Source: Methylovorus menthalis
GTDB taxonomy: Bacteria; Pseudomonadota; Gammaproteobacteria; Burkholderiales; Methylophilaceae
NCBI RefSeq assembly: GCF_020523625.1
Contig: NZ_JAJAQH010000003.1
Coordinates: forward strand, 1 to 64,000
Direction of reading: 5' to 3'
Length of the DNA stretch: 64,000 nt
Below are positions 54,059 through 62,612 of the stretch, one piece after another; positions within the stretch are counted from its first letter, which is position 1, and the number at the start of each line of letters is the position of its first letter. The notes below the pieces were generated by a model. It was not told the origin of the DNA. It was given only the letters and a program-made list of their open reading frames with translations, and made no database searches. Made by a program: the position numbers and the translations under genes.

Positions 54059-55142
54059 ACTTTTTAGAGGCGATGACTTTCCAAAAATTGAAAATGATAC
54101 TCGTGGAGTTCGTTTTTTAAAGTTGAGAAGCATGTCTCGGAAGGAGGCAATGGAGGAGTTCTGCAATCTTCATAATGTTGATATTGTGAGAATACCATCG
54201 AAGGATTATTTTGAGAGTGTGTTTAGCAATGAAAGTATTACTGATGCGCAAATCAATCAATATTTAAATCATAAATATCAAGAGGAGCGCTCAGTAAGAG
54301 CTGACAATCAGGAGTATTTAGTCGATCAGCTTAACAGGTTGCAGAATTTTGATTGGGGTGGATCTTTTGGAAACAGTCTGGAAAAAAATATTGTCAATAA
54401 CTACGTTAAAAAAATTCAATCATTTGACAAAATTAATGATGAAATAGAAGGTAGGTTACTTGCTAGCATGAAGGGGTACACGCTTAATTCTTGGTACAAT
54501 CATTGGACGTCTATAATAATAGAAGACCTATTCAAAGATCATGCGTCTGTTCTTCCAACCGTTGGGCTTGTCAAGAAGATTGATTTCTTTATAAATGATA
54601 TTCCATTCGATTTAAAGGTCACGTATTTTCCTGAGCAATTATTGGTAGATAAGCTGCGCGAATGCGGCTTTGGCAATGAGTTAACCAAACTCAAGCAAAC
54701 TTGTCGGGCGCTTCGCATTTTTATTCCAAACGATCTAAACTCTAAGGAACTAAAGTTACATCTTTTGAATAAGTTGCGAGAAGACCAAAGGCAGGGTGCA
54801 AAGAGCTTTATGAAAGAATTAAGTGATGCGAAAAAGGCAATAATTGGCGAATCAGAAAAAAATCCTGCTGATTTAAAGAAGTGGTTCTATGAAAACCAAG
54901 GTGAGGCAAGATTCGATGCATCTAATCGTTTTTTTCTTGTCTTAACAGATGAGGGTGATATGTCCGCGAGTTGGAAACTAAAACGAAATATTGTTTTTCT
55001 GCAAGAAAAAATTCATAGCCATTTGGATAGCTTATCTCAAGATATCAACTCACTTGATATGGAGTTTTATTGGGCGCAAGATCAAAAAACATATAAATGT
55101 AAATCAGATATATTGTTTTTGAAGTACGACGGAACAGCGTAG
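54027..55142 (+). CDS. Probable restriction endonuclease (PD-(D/E)XK type)
   Basis: I do not recognise a named family. The product (371 residues from the ATG at 54027) has KKIDFFINDIPFDLKVTYFP at about residues 181-200, which fits the PD-(D/E)XK nuclease core (Asp ... Asp-Leu-Lys). Together with the overlapping methyltransferase and shared AT-rich composition, this supports a type II-like restriction partner. Other starts (TTG 53994, ATG 54006) would enlarge the overlap. The specificity cannot be told from sequence. Confidence 0.7.
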   Translation: MTSLNFKQLDKLFRGDDFPKIENDTRGVRFLKLRSMSRKEAMEEFCNLHNVDIVRIPSKDYFESVFSNESITDAQINQYLNHKYQEERSVRADNQEYLVDQLNRLQNFDWGGSFGNSLEKNIVNNYVKKIQSFDKINDEIEGRLLASMKGYTLNSWYNHWTSIIIEDLFKDHASVLPTVGLVKKIDFFINDIPFDLKVTYFPEQLLVDKLRECGFGNELTKLKQTCRALRIFIPNDLNSKELKLHLLNKLREDQRQGAKSFMKELSDAKKAIIGESEKNPADLKKWFYENQGEARFDASNRFFLVLTDEGDMSASWKLKRNIVFLQEKIHSHLDSLSQDINSLDMEFYWAQDQKTYKCKSDILFLKYDGTA

Positions 55143-55238
55143 TGTTTAAATCATCAAATCGAGTCAAATCTAAAAATCACATAATAAAGTATAGGTTAGT
55201 CTCAGACACAGCGCCGCCCGCCATCGGCTGCCGAAGTT

Positions 55239-56021
55239 TTAAGGACGCGGCTTCCGACACAGGTAAAACATCACCAGCCCGGCTATCACCATGGGCGCGC
55301 TCAGCCACTGGCCCATGCTCAGCCCCATCGATAACAATCCCAGATAGCTATCCGGCTCGCGTGTGTATTCCGCCAGAAAGCGGAAGCTGCCGTAGCCGAT
55401 CAGAAACAGCGCTGAGACCGTGCCGCGTGGCCGGGGTTTGCTCGAATATATCCATAAAATCAGGAACAGCACGACACCTTCCAGCGCAAATTCATAGAGC
55501 TGCGAGGGGTGGCGCACCACTTGATCCACCTTGGGGAAAATCATGCCCCAGGGCATGTCGGTGGCTCGGCCCCACAGCTCGCCATTGATGAAATTGCCCA
55601 TGCGTCCGGCGCCGAGACCAATCGGTACCAGCGGTGCTACAAAGTCCATGATCTCCAGCCAGCGCTTGCCGGTTTTACGGGCAAACAGCGCCATGGCCGC
55701 CAGTACGCCGAGAAATCCACCGTGGAATGACATGCCGCCCTGCCACAGATAGAGGATTTCATGTGGATGCTGGCTGAAGTAAGTGGGCTGGTAAAACATC
55801 ACATAACCAAGTCGCCCGCCGATGATGACGCCTAGCGCCCCATAAAACAGGATGTCGTCGACATCGCTGACTTTCCAGCCAGAGTCGGGGTTGCGGCGTA
55901 TGCGCCACTTGCCCAGCCACAACAGACTCAGGAAACCGAGCAGGTACATGAGGCCATACCAGTGGATGCCGAAGCTGCCGATATGAATGGCAATGGGGTC
56001 GAATTCAGGATGTATGAGCAT
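55239..56021 (-). CDS. lgt: Prolipoprotein diacylglyceryl transferase
   Basis: Lgt moves a diacylglyceryl group from phosphatidylglycerol to the lipobox Cys of prolipoproteins in the inner membrane. The seven-helix protein shows [21 protein letters not shown], the [11 protein letters not shown] block and the signature [17 protein letters not shown] chose the ATG at 56021 (260 residues) because the family begins close to [12 protein letters not shown]; an in-frame ATG at 56057 adds twelve residues. It is chromosomal background after the AT-rich island, which ends within the 96 bases before it. Confidence 0.95.
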   Translation of the reverse strand: MLIHPEFDPIAIHIGSFGIHWYGLMYLLGFLSLLWLGKWRIRRNPDSGWKVSDVDDILFYGALGVIIGGRLGYVMFYQPTYFSQHPHEILYLWQGGMSFHGGFLGVLAAMALFARKTGKRWLEIMDFVAPLVPIGLGAGRMGNFINGELWGRATDMPWGMIFPKVDQVVRHPSQLYEFALEGVVLFLILWIYSSKPRPRGTVSALFLIGYGSFRFLAEYTREPDSYLGLLSMGLSMGQWLSAPMVIAGLVMFYLCRKPRP

Positions 56022-56169
56022 GGCTGGATGGAGGAACAGGGGCAAATTGAATTCCATTTGCCGTGGTTCTGTTTAAATTGACGATGTGCTATGGTAACTG
56101 AAAATAATGACATTCAGGATCGCGCATCCAGCGTTTAAGGATAGCGATACCAGTTTTGGGGGACACTTC

Positions 56170-58653
56170 ATGCAACAGTCAGGATCGGAAACCTCTTCGG
56201 CAGCAGCTCCGCCGGAGGACGCAGAGGTCACTCTTTCCCTGATCTGTCAGTGGGCAGCCGTTCTGTTTGAGCATCTGCAAGACAAGGTTGCCCTCTACAA
56301 TCTCAACGCCGAAACCCTTTACATCAATCCCATGCTCAAAGCGCATCTGCCTGCTCATTGGGGAGGCGTGGCCGATGTGGTGATGCATTCCTTTTTCTGG
56401 CGGTATCGCGAGACGCTGGAAGGCGTAATCAAAACCGGGCGGCCGGATAGTTGCCTCGCCCACTACACACTGGGTGACAAAGAGGTCTGCGATCTGGTGA
56501 ATTTCAGCCCGCTGCGCGATGCAGATGGCATGTTGATGGGGGTGCTCGCCATTGGTCGGCAGACGGATCAGCGGGACTTTGAAGAAGGCGTGGAGATTCG
56601 CCGCCGCGAGCAATACCAGCGCGCCGTGCTGGATAATTTCCCGTTCATTGTCTGGCTGAAAGACAAGCAAAGCCGTTTTCTTTCAATGAATAGTGCGTTC
56701 AGCAAAATGTTCGGTCTGCAAAATGCAGATGAGATGATAGGCAAAACGGATTTTGATATTTTCCCCGAGGCCATGGCCCAAGGCTATGTTGAGGATGACA
56801 AGGAAGTTCTGGCATCCGGCAATATCAAGATGCTGGTGGAACCAATCCGGAAGTCCGATGGCGAAATGCATTGGGCGGAAACCTATAAGTCGCCGGTGGT
56901 GATTGATGGCGAGGTGATTGGCACCGTGGGCTTTGCCCGTGACATTACGGCGGAGCGGCGGCTGGAGGCGGAGATTATCCGGCGCGAAAATGAATACTCT
57001 ATGCTGGTGCAGAATCTGCCGTTGACCATCGTGCGCTATGACCGCGAATGCAGGCGCGTGTTTGTAAACTCGTATTGTGCGATGCGCGACAGCCTGCAGC
57101 AGCAAGTCAGTCAGGTAATGGGCAAGTCGCCGGTTGAGTATTGGAGCGGCAATATCATCAATATCACGGCCGAGGATTACCAGAAACGTATCCTGAATGT
57201 GATGGATTCTGGTGAGCCTGATAATCTGGAGCTGGTGACGCAATATGGTGATGAGCAGCTGGTGCATCTGGTACGCATCGTCCCTGAGCGTTCGGCTTCC
57301 GGGGAGTTGATTGGCGCCATGACCGTGGCCAGTGATGTAACGGAGAACAGCCGCTACCGCAAGCGTATCGAGCAACTGGCCTATCACGATATCCTGACCG
57401 AACTGCCCAATCGGCTGCTGTTCAATCAACAATTGCAATTGCTGATTGAACAGGTGAAAACCCAGACACATGGCTTCTGCCTGCTGTTTATTGATCTTGA
57501 TAACTTCAAGACTATTAACGATACCCTCGGCCACTCGGTGGGCGACAAATTGCTGATTGAGGTATCGCGCCGCATAAGCCAGTTACTGGGCAAGGACGAT
57601 ATGCTGGCCCGCATGGGCGGCGACGAGTTTGCCATTTCCCTGCCGCATTGCCTGTCCCGGCTGGATGCTGCCTTGCTGGCGGCGCGCATCATTGATGCAC
57701 TGAATGTCCCATTTGAGGTCTCCAGCATCAAGTTCTTCGTATCTGCCAGCATGGGCATCGCTTTTTATCCGGAAGACAGCAGCCATCTGGATGACTTGCT
57801 CAAGCATGCCGATCTTGCCATGTACCATGCCAAACGACAGGGGCGTAACAATTTCCAGTTTTACAACCAGGAGCTGACCGTGAACGCGGCCGAGCGGCTG
57901 CTCATGGAAAACCTGCTGCGGCAGGCGCTGGCCAAAGGCGAGTTGCAGTTGTATTACCAACCCATTATCGAGCTGGCGACCGGAGAGATGTATGGGGCCG
58001 AAGCCTTGTTGCGCTGGAATAGTTATGATCTGGGCATGGTAGGACCAGATAAATTCATTCCGATTGCCGAAGAGCGGGGCATGATTGTTGAAATCGGTCG
58101 CTGGGTGCTGCGTGAAGGCTGCCGTACCGCAGTGGCATGGAATGCCTTGCGCAGCCAGCCTTATGTGCTGGCGATCAATCTGTCATCGCGACAATTCATG
58201 CAGCAGGATTTCCTGACCATGATTACCAACTGCCTGCAGGAGACCGGATGTCATCCACAGTGGCTCAAGTTTGAAATTACCGAAAGCCTGCTGCTGCACG
58301 ATAGCGACCATATACGTCAGACGCTGGAGGCGCTGCACTCAATTGGGATAGCCATTGCGATTGATGATTTTGGCACCGGTTATTCCGCGCTGGGCTATCT
58401 GAATAAATTCCCGGTGAGTCAGGTCAAGATTGACCGTTCATTTATCAGTGATATTGCCACCAATACCGAATCTGCCTTGCTGGTAAAAGCCATTATTGCC
58501 ATGGCGGATAGCCTGGGAAAAGACCTGGTGGCCGAAGGTGTGGAAACCGCCGAGCAGGCAGACTTGCTCAGCCTGCTCGGCTGTCAGTATGTGCAAGGCT
58601 ATTACTATGGCCGTCCGATGCCGCTGGAGACATTCAACTTATCGTTGCGTTGA
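56170..58653 (+). CDS. PAS-GGDEF-EAL cyclic-di-GMP signalling protein
   Basis: The product (827 residues from the ATG at 56170) has three PAS-like sensor segments (about 20-150, 155-280, 290-400), a GGDEF domain with intact GGDEF (ARMGGDEFAIS, about residue 485) and an EAL domain with intact EAL (GAEALLRWNS), then FEITESLL and IAIDDFGTGYSALGYLNKF. It may make and/or degrade cyclic di-GMP; the inhibitory RXXD site is not present at its usual place (the segment reads GKDD). I chose 56170 because GGGGGA lies upstream; an in-frame ATG at 56107 adds 21 residues. No membrane segment is seen. Confidence 0.9.
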   Translation: MQQSGSETSSAAAPPEDAEVTLSLICQWAAVLFEHLQDKVALYNLNAETLYINPMLKAHLPAHWGGVADVVMHSFFWRYRETLEGVIKTGRPDSCLAHYTLGDKEVCDLVNFSPLRDADGMLMGVLAIGRQTDQRDFEEGVEIRRREQYQRAVLDNFPFIVWLKDKQSRFLSMNSAFSKMFGLQNADEMIGKTDFDIFPEAMAQGYVEDDKEVLASGNIKMLVEPIRKSDGEMHWAETYKSPVVIDGEVIGTVGFARDITAERRLEAEIIRRENEYSMLVQNLPLTIVRYDRECRRVFVNSYCAMRDSLQQQVSQVMGKSPVEYWSGNIINITAEDYQKRILNVMDSGEPDNLELVTQYGDEQLVHLVRIVPERSASGELIGAMTVASDVTENSRYRKRIEQLAYHDILTELPNRLLFNQQLQLLIEQVKTQTHGFCLLFIDLDNFKTINDTLGHSVGDKLLIEVSRRISQLLGKDDMLARMGGDEFAISLPHCLSRLDAALLAARIIDALNVPFEVSSIKFFVSASMGIAFYPEDSSHLDDLLKHADLAMYHAKRQGRNNFQFYNQELTVNAAERLLMENLLRQALAKGELQLYYQPIIELATGEMYGAEALLRWNSYDLGMVGPDKFIPIAEERGMIVEIGRWVLREGCRTAVAWNALRSQPYVLAINLSSRQFMQQDFLTMITNCLQETGCHPQWLKFEITESLLLHDSDHIRQTLEALHSIGIAIAIDDFGTGYSALGYLNKFPVSQVKIDRSFISDIATNTESALLVKAIIAMADSLGKDLVAEGVETAEQADLLSLLGCQYVQGYYYGRPMPLETFNLSLR

Positions 58654-58767
58654 TGCAACGCCCTGTCCCGCTTGTGCAACTCAAATGATGCAAGATTGAT
58701 ACATCTCGCGTCCTTGGCTTTGATCTGGGTTAAAATTTACTTTTTTGATCCCATTCGGATAAACGCC

Positions 58768-60618
58768 ATGCCTCAATACCGTTCCCGTACTACCACCCAT
58801 GGCCGCAATATGGCGGGTGCCCGTGCCCTGTGGCGGGCCACCGGCATGAAGGAAGAAGACTTCACCAAGCCGATTATTGCCATTGCCAACTCCTTTACCC
58901 AGTTTGTGCCTGGGCATGTCCACCTCAAGGACCTGGGCCAGATGGTTGCCCGCGAAATTGAACGCGCCGGTGGCGTTGCCAAGGAATTCAACACCATTGC
59001 CGTGGATGACGGCATCGCCATGGGGCACAGTGGCATGCTATACAGCCTGCCCAGCCGCGACCTGATCGCCGATAGCGTTGAGTACATGGTCAACGCCCAC
59101 TGTGCCGATGCACTGGTATGTATCTCCAACTGCGACAAGATCACCCCCGGCATGCTGATGGCCGCACTGCGCCTGAATATCCCGGTGGTCTTCGTGTCTG
59201 GCGGCCCGATGGAAGCGGGCAAGGTCAACTGGCAAGGCACATTCCACAAGCTGGATCTGGTAGATGCCATGGTAGCCGGTGCTGACAGCAAGGTCAGCGA
59301 TGCCGAGTCCGAGGCGATTGAGCGTTCGGCTTGCCCGACTTGCGGTTCTTGCTCCGGCATGTTTACCGCCAATTCCATGAACTGCCTGACCGAGGCGCTG
59401 GGGCTCTCATTGCCAGGCAATGGCTCCACCCTCGCCACGCATGCAGCTCGCAAGGAGCTGTTCCTCAAGGCGGGTCGCCTGATTGTCGAGATTACCAAGC
59501 GCTATTACGAGCAGGACGACGAAAGCGTGCTGCCGCGCAATGTGGCCAATTTCAAGGCCTTCGAGAATGCCATGAGCCTGGACGTGGCCATGGGCGGCTC
59601 CACTAATACCGTGCTGCACCTGCTGGCCGCAGCGCACGAGGCTGAAATCAATTTCACCATGGCCGATATTGACCGCATTTCGCGCAATGTGCCATGCGTG
59701 TGCAAAGTGGCGCCTGCTACCGCCAAATACCACATGGAAGACGTGCACCGCGCTGGTGGCGTCATGGGCATTTTGAGCGAGCTGAACCGCGCCGGGAATA
59801 TTCATGCGGATACGCCTACCGTGCACAGTCCTACCCTGGGCGATGCGCTGGCGAAGTGGGATATCACGACTACCACCGATGAAGACGTGAAGAAGTTCTA
59901 CCGCGCCGCCCCTGGCGGCATTTCCACCACCATCGCCTTCAGCCAATCCATGCTGTGGCCTGAGCTGGATACGGATCGCGAAGAAGGCTGCATCCGCAAC
60001 AAGGAGCATGCCTACTCGCAGGATGGCGGTCTCGCCGTGCTGTACGGCAACATTGCGCTGGATGGTTGTATCGTCAAGACCGCCGGCGTAGATGACAGCA
60101 TTCTCAAATTCACCGGGCGTGCGCGCATTTTTGAATCGCAGGATGCGGCGGTTGAAGGCATTCTGGGTGACAAGGTCGTTGCGGGCGATGTGGTCGTGAT
60201 TCGTTACGAAGGTCCACGCGGTGGCCCTGGCATGCAGGAAATGCTGTACCCCACCTCCTATCTCAAGTCCAAAGGCCTTGGCAAGGAATGTGCTTTACTT
60301 ACGGACGGACGTTTTTCCGGTGGCACCTCTGGCCTCAGTATTGGCCATGCATCACCTGAAGCGGCTGAAGGCGGCGCCATTGGCTTGGTGGAAGAGGGCG
60401 ATATCATCGAAATCGATATCCCTAACCGCACCATCCATCTGGCTGTCAGCGATGAAGTCATGGCGCACCGTCGTGCGGCCATGGAGACGCGCGGCAAGGA
60501 TGCCTGGAAGCCACAGGCACGTGAGCGTCATGTATCACCAGCCCTGCGTGCCTACGCCGCCATGAGTACCTCGGCAGCTCGCGGCGCTGTGCGCGATGTA
60601 AGCCAGATCGAAAAATAA
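58768..60618 (+). CDS. ilvD: Dihydroxy-acid dehydratase
   Basis: IlvD (616 residues) dehydrates dihydroxy acids to the 2-oxo acids that precede valine, leucine and isoleucine. The Fe-S ligands lie in [10 protein letters not shown] and [15 protein letters not shown], and [14 protein letters not shown] and [15 protein letters not shown] are family marks. The conserved N-terminus [19 protein letters not shown] fixes the ATG at 58768; upstream codons in frame belong to the gap after the signalling gene. Confidence 0.97.
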   Translation: MPQYRSRTTTHGRNMAGARALWRATGMKEEDFTKPIIAIANSFTQFVPGHVHLKDLGQMVAREIERAGGVAKEFNTIAVDDGIAMGHSGMLYSLPSRDLIADSVEYMVNAHCADALVCISNCDKITPGMLMAALRLNIPVVFVSGGPMEAGKVNWQGTFHKLDLVDAMVAGADSKVSDAESEAIERSACPTCGSCSGMFTANSMNCLTEALGLSLPGNGSTLATHAARKELFLKAGRLIVEITKRYYEQDDESVLPRNVANFKAFENAMSLDVAMGGSTNTVLHLLAAAHEAEINFTMADIDRISRNVPCVCKVAPATAKYHMEDVHRAGGVMGILSELNRAGNIHADTPTVHSPTLGDALAKWDITTTTDEDVKKFYRAAPGGISTTIAFSQSMLWPELDTDREEGCIRNKEHAYSQDGGLAVLYGNIALDGCIVKTAGVDDSILKFTGRARIFESQDAAVEGILGDKVVAGDVVVIRYEGPRGGPGMQEMLYPTSYLKSKGLGKECALLTDGRFSGGTSGLSIGHASPEAAEGGAIGLVEEGDIIEIDIPNRTIHLAVSDEVMAHRRAAMETRGKDAWKPQARERHVSPALRAYAAMSTSAARGAVRDVSQIEK

Positions 60619-60640
60619 CACCGTAAGGATCAAGAGTCGG

Positions 60641-61555
60641 ATGCAATCCATACAGCAGTTGAATGCGCGTTACGGCGTTGGCCAGAAAATCCATTTCTAT
60701 TCTGATCAGAATGGTCTGGTAACGGTTCATATTGAAAACCCCCATGCCTCGGCCAAGATCGCCCTGCAAGGCGCGCATGTCATGGAGTGGCAACCACATC
60801 ACTCCGAAGAGCCGGTGTTTTGGCTGTCAGACCAGGCGCGCTTTGTCCGTGGCCGCTCGATTCGCGGTGGGGTGCCGGTATGTTGGCCCTGGTTTGGTGC
60901 ACATGCCACCGATGAAACGCTCTGTCCGCACGGTTTTGCCCGGGTGGCTCAGTGGAAAATCGTCGATACGGTGATTGATCCGGATGGCGCCACGCGCATC
61001 GTCATGCAACTCATTGAAACCCAGCAGCTCGGCAAGCAATGGCCGCATCACTGTGAAGTGACCCTCACGGTGATTGTCGGCTCGGCCTTGCGCATGCAGC
61101 TTACAACGACCAATACCGGTACGGCTCCCTTTGTATTGGGTGAGGCCTTGCATACCTATTTCCATGTCAGCGATATTGAAGTCATCAAGATCAGCGGTCT
61201 GGAAAACACCCAGTATCAGGACAAGGTGGAAGGCTACGCCGTCAAGCAGCAGCAGGGTGATATTCGTTTCACCGAAGAAACCGATCGGGTGTACATCAAT
61301 ACTGAAAGCACCTGTGTGATCGAAGACCCCGGCTTGCGCCGTCGTATCGTGGTACAGAAATCCGGCAGTAAATCGACAGTGGTATGGAATCCATGGGGCC
61401 AGAAAGCCGCCGAGATCGGCGATCTGGGTAGTCATTCGGGCTGGCGCCACATGGTCTGTGTGGAATCTGCCAATGCGACTGACAACGTGGTAACCGTCGC
61501 CCCGGGTGAAGTTCATACGCTTGAGGTGGAGTACAGCACCGAATATTACCTCTAG
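60641..61555 (+). CDS. D-hexose-6-phosphate mutarotase (YeaD-like)
   Basis: The 304-residue protein has the galactose-mutarotase fold with CPHGFARVAQW and LGEALHTYFHVSD, which hold the catalytic His residues, and WNPWGQKAAEIGDLG near the end. It interconverts alpha and beta anomers of hexose 6-phosphates. AAGGA precedes the ATG, 22 bases after ilvD, so the two may be co-transcribed. A 258-base gap without gene follows. Confidence 0.9.
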   Translation: MQSIQQLNARYGVGQKIHFYSDQNGLVTVHIENPHASAKIALQGAHVMEWQPHHSEEPVFWLSDQARFVRGRSIRGGVPVCWPWFGAHATDETLCPHGFARVAQWKIVDTVIDPDGATRIVMQLIETQQLGKQWPHHCEVTLTVIVGSALRMQLTTTNTGTAPFVLGEALHTYFHVSDIEVIKISGLENTQYQDKVEGYAVKQQQGDIRFTEETDRVYINTESTCVIEDPGLRRRIVVQKSGSKSTVVWNPWGQKAAEIGDLGSHSGWRHMVCVESANATDNVVTVAPGEVHTLEVEYSTEYYL

Positions 61556-61813
61556 CCGACATCGGCGATGAGTGAGGCTGGCCGCGGGATGGAACTGCGT
61601 CCGGGCAGGCAAGTCAGAATGATGCATGTGCAAGTAATGCATGGCAGGACACGGTCAACGTTTCGTTATGATTGACGTTGATTGAGTGTAGGTGATGCGC
61701 GAGATTGACAGGGTTAATAAAACGCTTAAGCACTTTCCAAGGCGCCGCAATCCTAGGTATCATTACAAGTTGTATTAACGTAGTTTTTACAAGACCGAGA
61801 TGAAGGAGAAAGC

Positions 61814-62140
61814 ATGAAAGGTTTATTAATGACGGTTGCAGCCGCCGGCTCTTTGATGCTGGCTGGACAAGCAAGCGCAGCAGATGCCAAGGCCGCTGAA
61901 GCCCTGGCTCAAAAGAATGGCTGTCTGGCATGTCACAGCATCGCCAACAAGGTAGTGGGTCCTGCTTACAAGGACGTTGCTGCCAAGTACAAGGGCGACA
62001 AAACGGCAGAAGCCAAGCTGATCACCAAGGTCAAGGCTGGTGGTAGTGGTGTTTGGGGCCCAATCCCAATGCCGCCTAACAGCCCGCACGTAAAAGACGA
62101 AGACATCAAGACTATCGTTGAATGGATTCTGACACTGTAA
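61814..62140 (+). CDS. Class I cytochrome c (c551/c8 type), periplasmic
   Basis: The 108-residue precursor has a signal peptide (cleavage after ASA, about residue 22) and an 86-residue mature domain with heme motif CLACH and axial Met in WGPIPMPPN. Such small cytochromes carry electrons to terminal oxidases or other periplasmic enzymes. GAAGGAG precedes the ATG. It stands alone between a 258-base gap and its own terminator. Confidence 0.93.
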   Translation: MKGLLMTVAAAGSLMLAGQASAADAKAAEALAQKNGCLACHSIANKVVGPAYKDVAAKYKGDKTAEAKLITKVKAGGSGVWGPIPMPPNSPHVKDEDIKTIVEWILTL

Positions 62141-62163
62141 TTACGGATTACAGTTTTCAAACA

Positions 62164-62190
62164 AAAAGCCGGTTCAAAAGACCGGCTTTT
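62164..62190. terminator. Two-way terminator after the cytochrome c gene
   Basis: AAAAGCCGGT (62164-62173) and ACCGGCTTTT (62181-62190) form a 10-bp stem with a seven-base loop and T/A runs on both sides. It closes the cytochrome transcript and probably the convergent ridA transcript. Confidence 0.9.
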
Positions 62191-62250
62191 TTGTTGCCCG
62201 CAACTCTCAATGGGTAGCGGTTAAACCTCGGCCCCAAGCGATTTTTCTGC

Positions 62251-62604
62251 CTACAACTGGGCGGCCGTAATGACGATTTCAATGCGCCACTCAGGCTTGG
62301 CCAGTGCTGCCTTTACCGTGGCACGCGGTGGAGCCGCTCCGGCAGGCACCCAGGCATCCCACACCGTGTTCATACCGTCGTAATCAGCCAGATCTGCCAG
62401 GTAAATCTGCGCCATGAGGATGCGCGATTTATCGCTACCGGCTTCTGCCAGCAAGTTATCGATCATGGTTAGCACTTCTGCGGTTTGGCCCTGGATATCC
62501 AGGCTGCCGTCATTCGCCACCTGGCCTGCCAGGTAAATCGTGCTGTTAAAAATGGATGCCTCGCTGTAGCGGGTGCCAGGATGTAAACGCTGAAGATCGG
62601 ACAT
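62251..62604 (-). CDS. ridA: RidA-family protein
   Basis: The 117-residue product has the YjgF/YER057c fold with NSTIYLAGQVANDG near residue 20 and a C-terminal RATVKAALAKPEWRIEI that includes the conserved Arg of the active-site cleft. RidA proteins hydrolyse reactive enamine/imine intermediates; the subgroup here (VEVLTMIDNLL-like segment) is of the broader Rid family, so exact activity is uncertain. It starts 8 bases after the permease stop on the same strand. Confidence 0.85.
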   Translation of the reverse strand: MSDLQRLHPGTRYSEASIFNSTIYLAGQVANDGSLDIQGQTAEVLTMIDNLLAEAGSDKSRILMAQIYLADLADYDGMNTVWDAWVPAGAAPPRATVKAALAKPEWRIEIVITAAQL

Positions 62605-62612
62605 GGAGAGTG

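Noticed and set aside
51965-55238. Prophage or insertion sequence as carrier of the restriction genes
   Set aside because: There is no transposase, integrase, terminal inverted repeat or visible target duplication at either edge.
55142-55588. Plus-strand open frame of 148 codons after the restriction genes
   Set aside because: It runs mostly antisense to lgt, is Ser/Pro/Arg-rich without pattern, and its first 96 bases are gap sequence.
58696-58736. Promoter for ilvD (TTGATA with TAAAAT)
   Set aside because: The hexamers are 29 bases apart, too far for sigma-70, and no better pair is visible.
61672-61735. Promoter for the cytochrome c gene from TTGACG or TTGACA
   Set aside because: Good -35 words are present at 61672 and 61705, but no acceptable -10 element lies 16-18 bases downstream.
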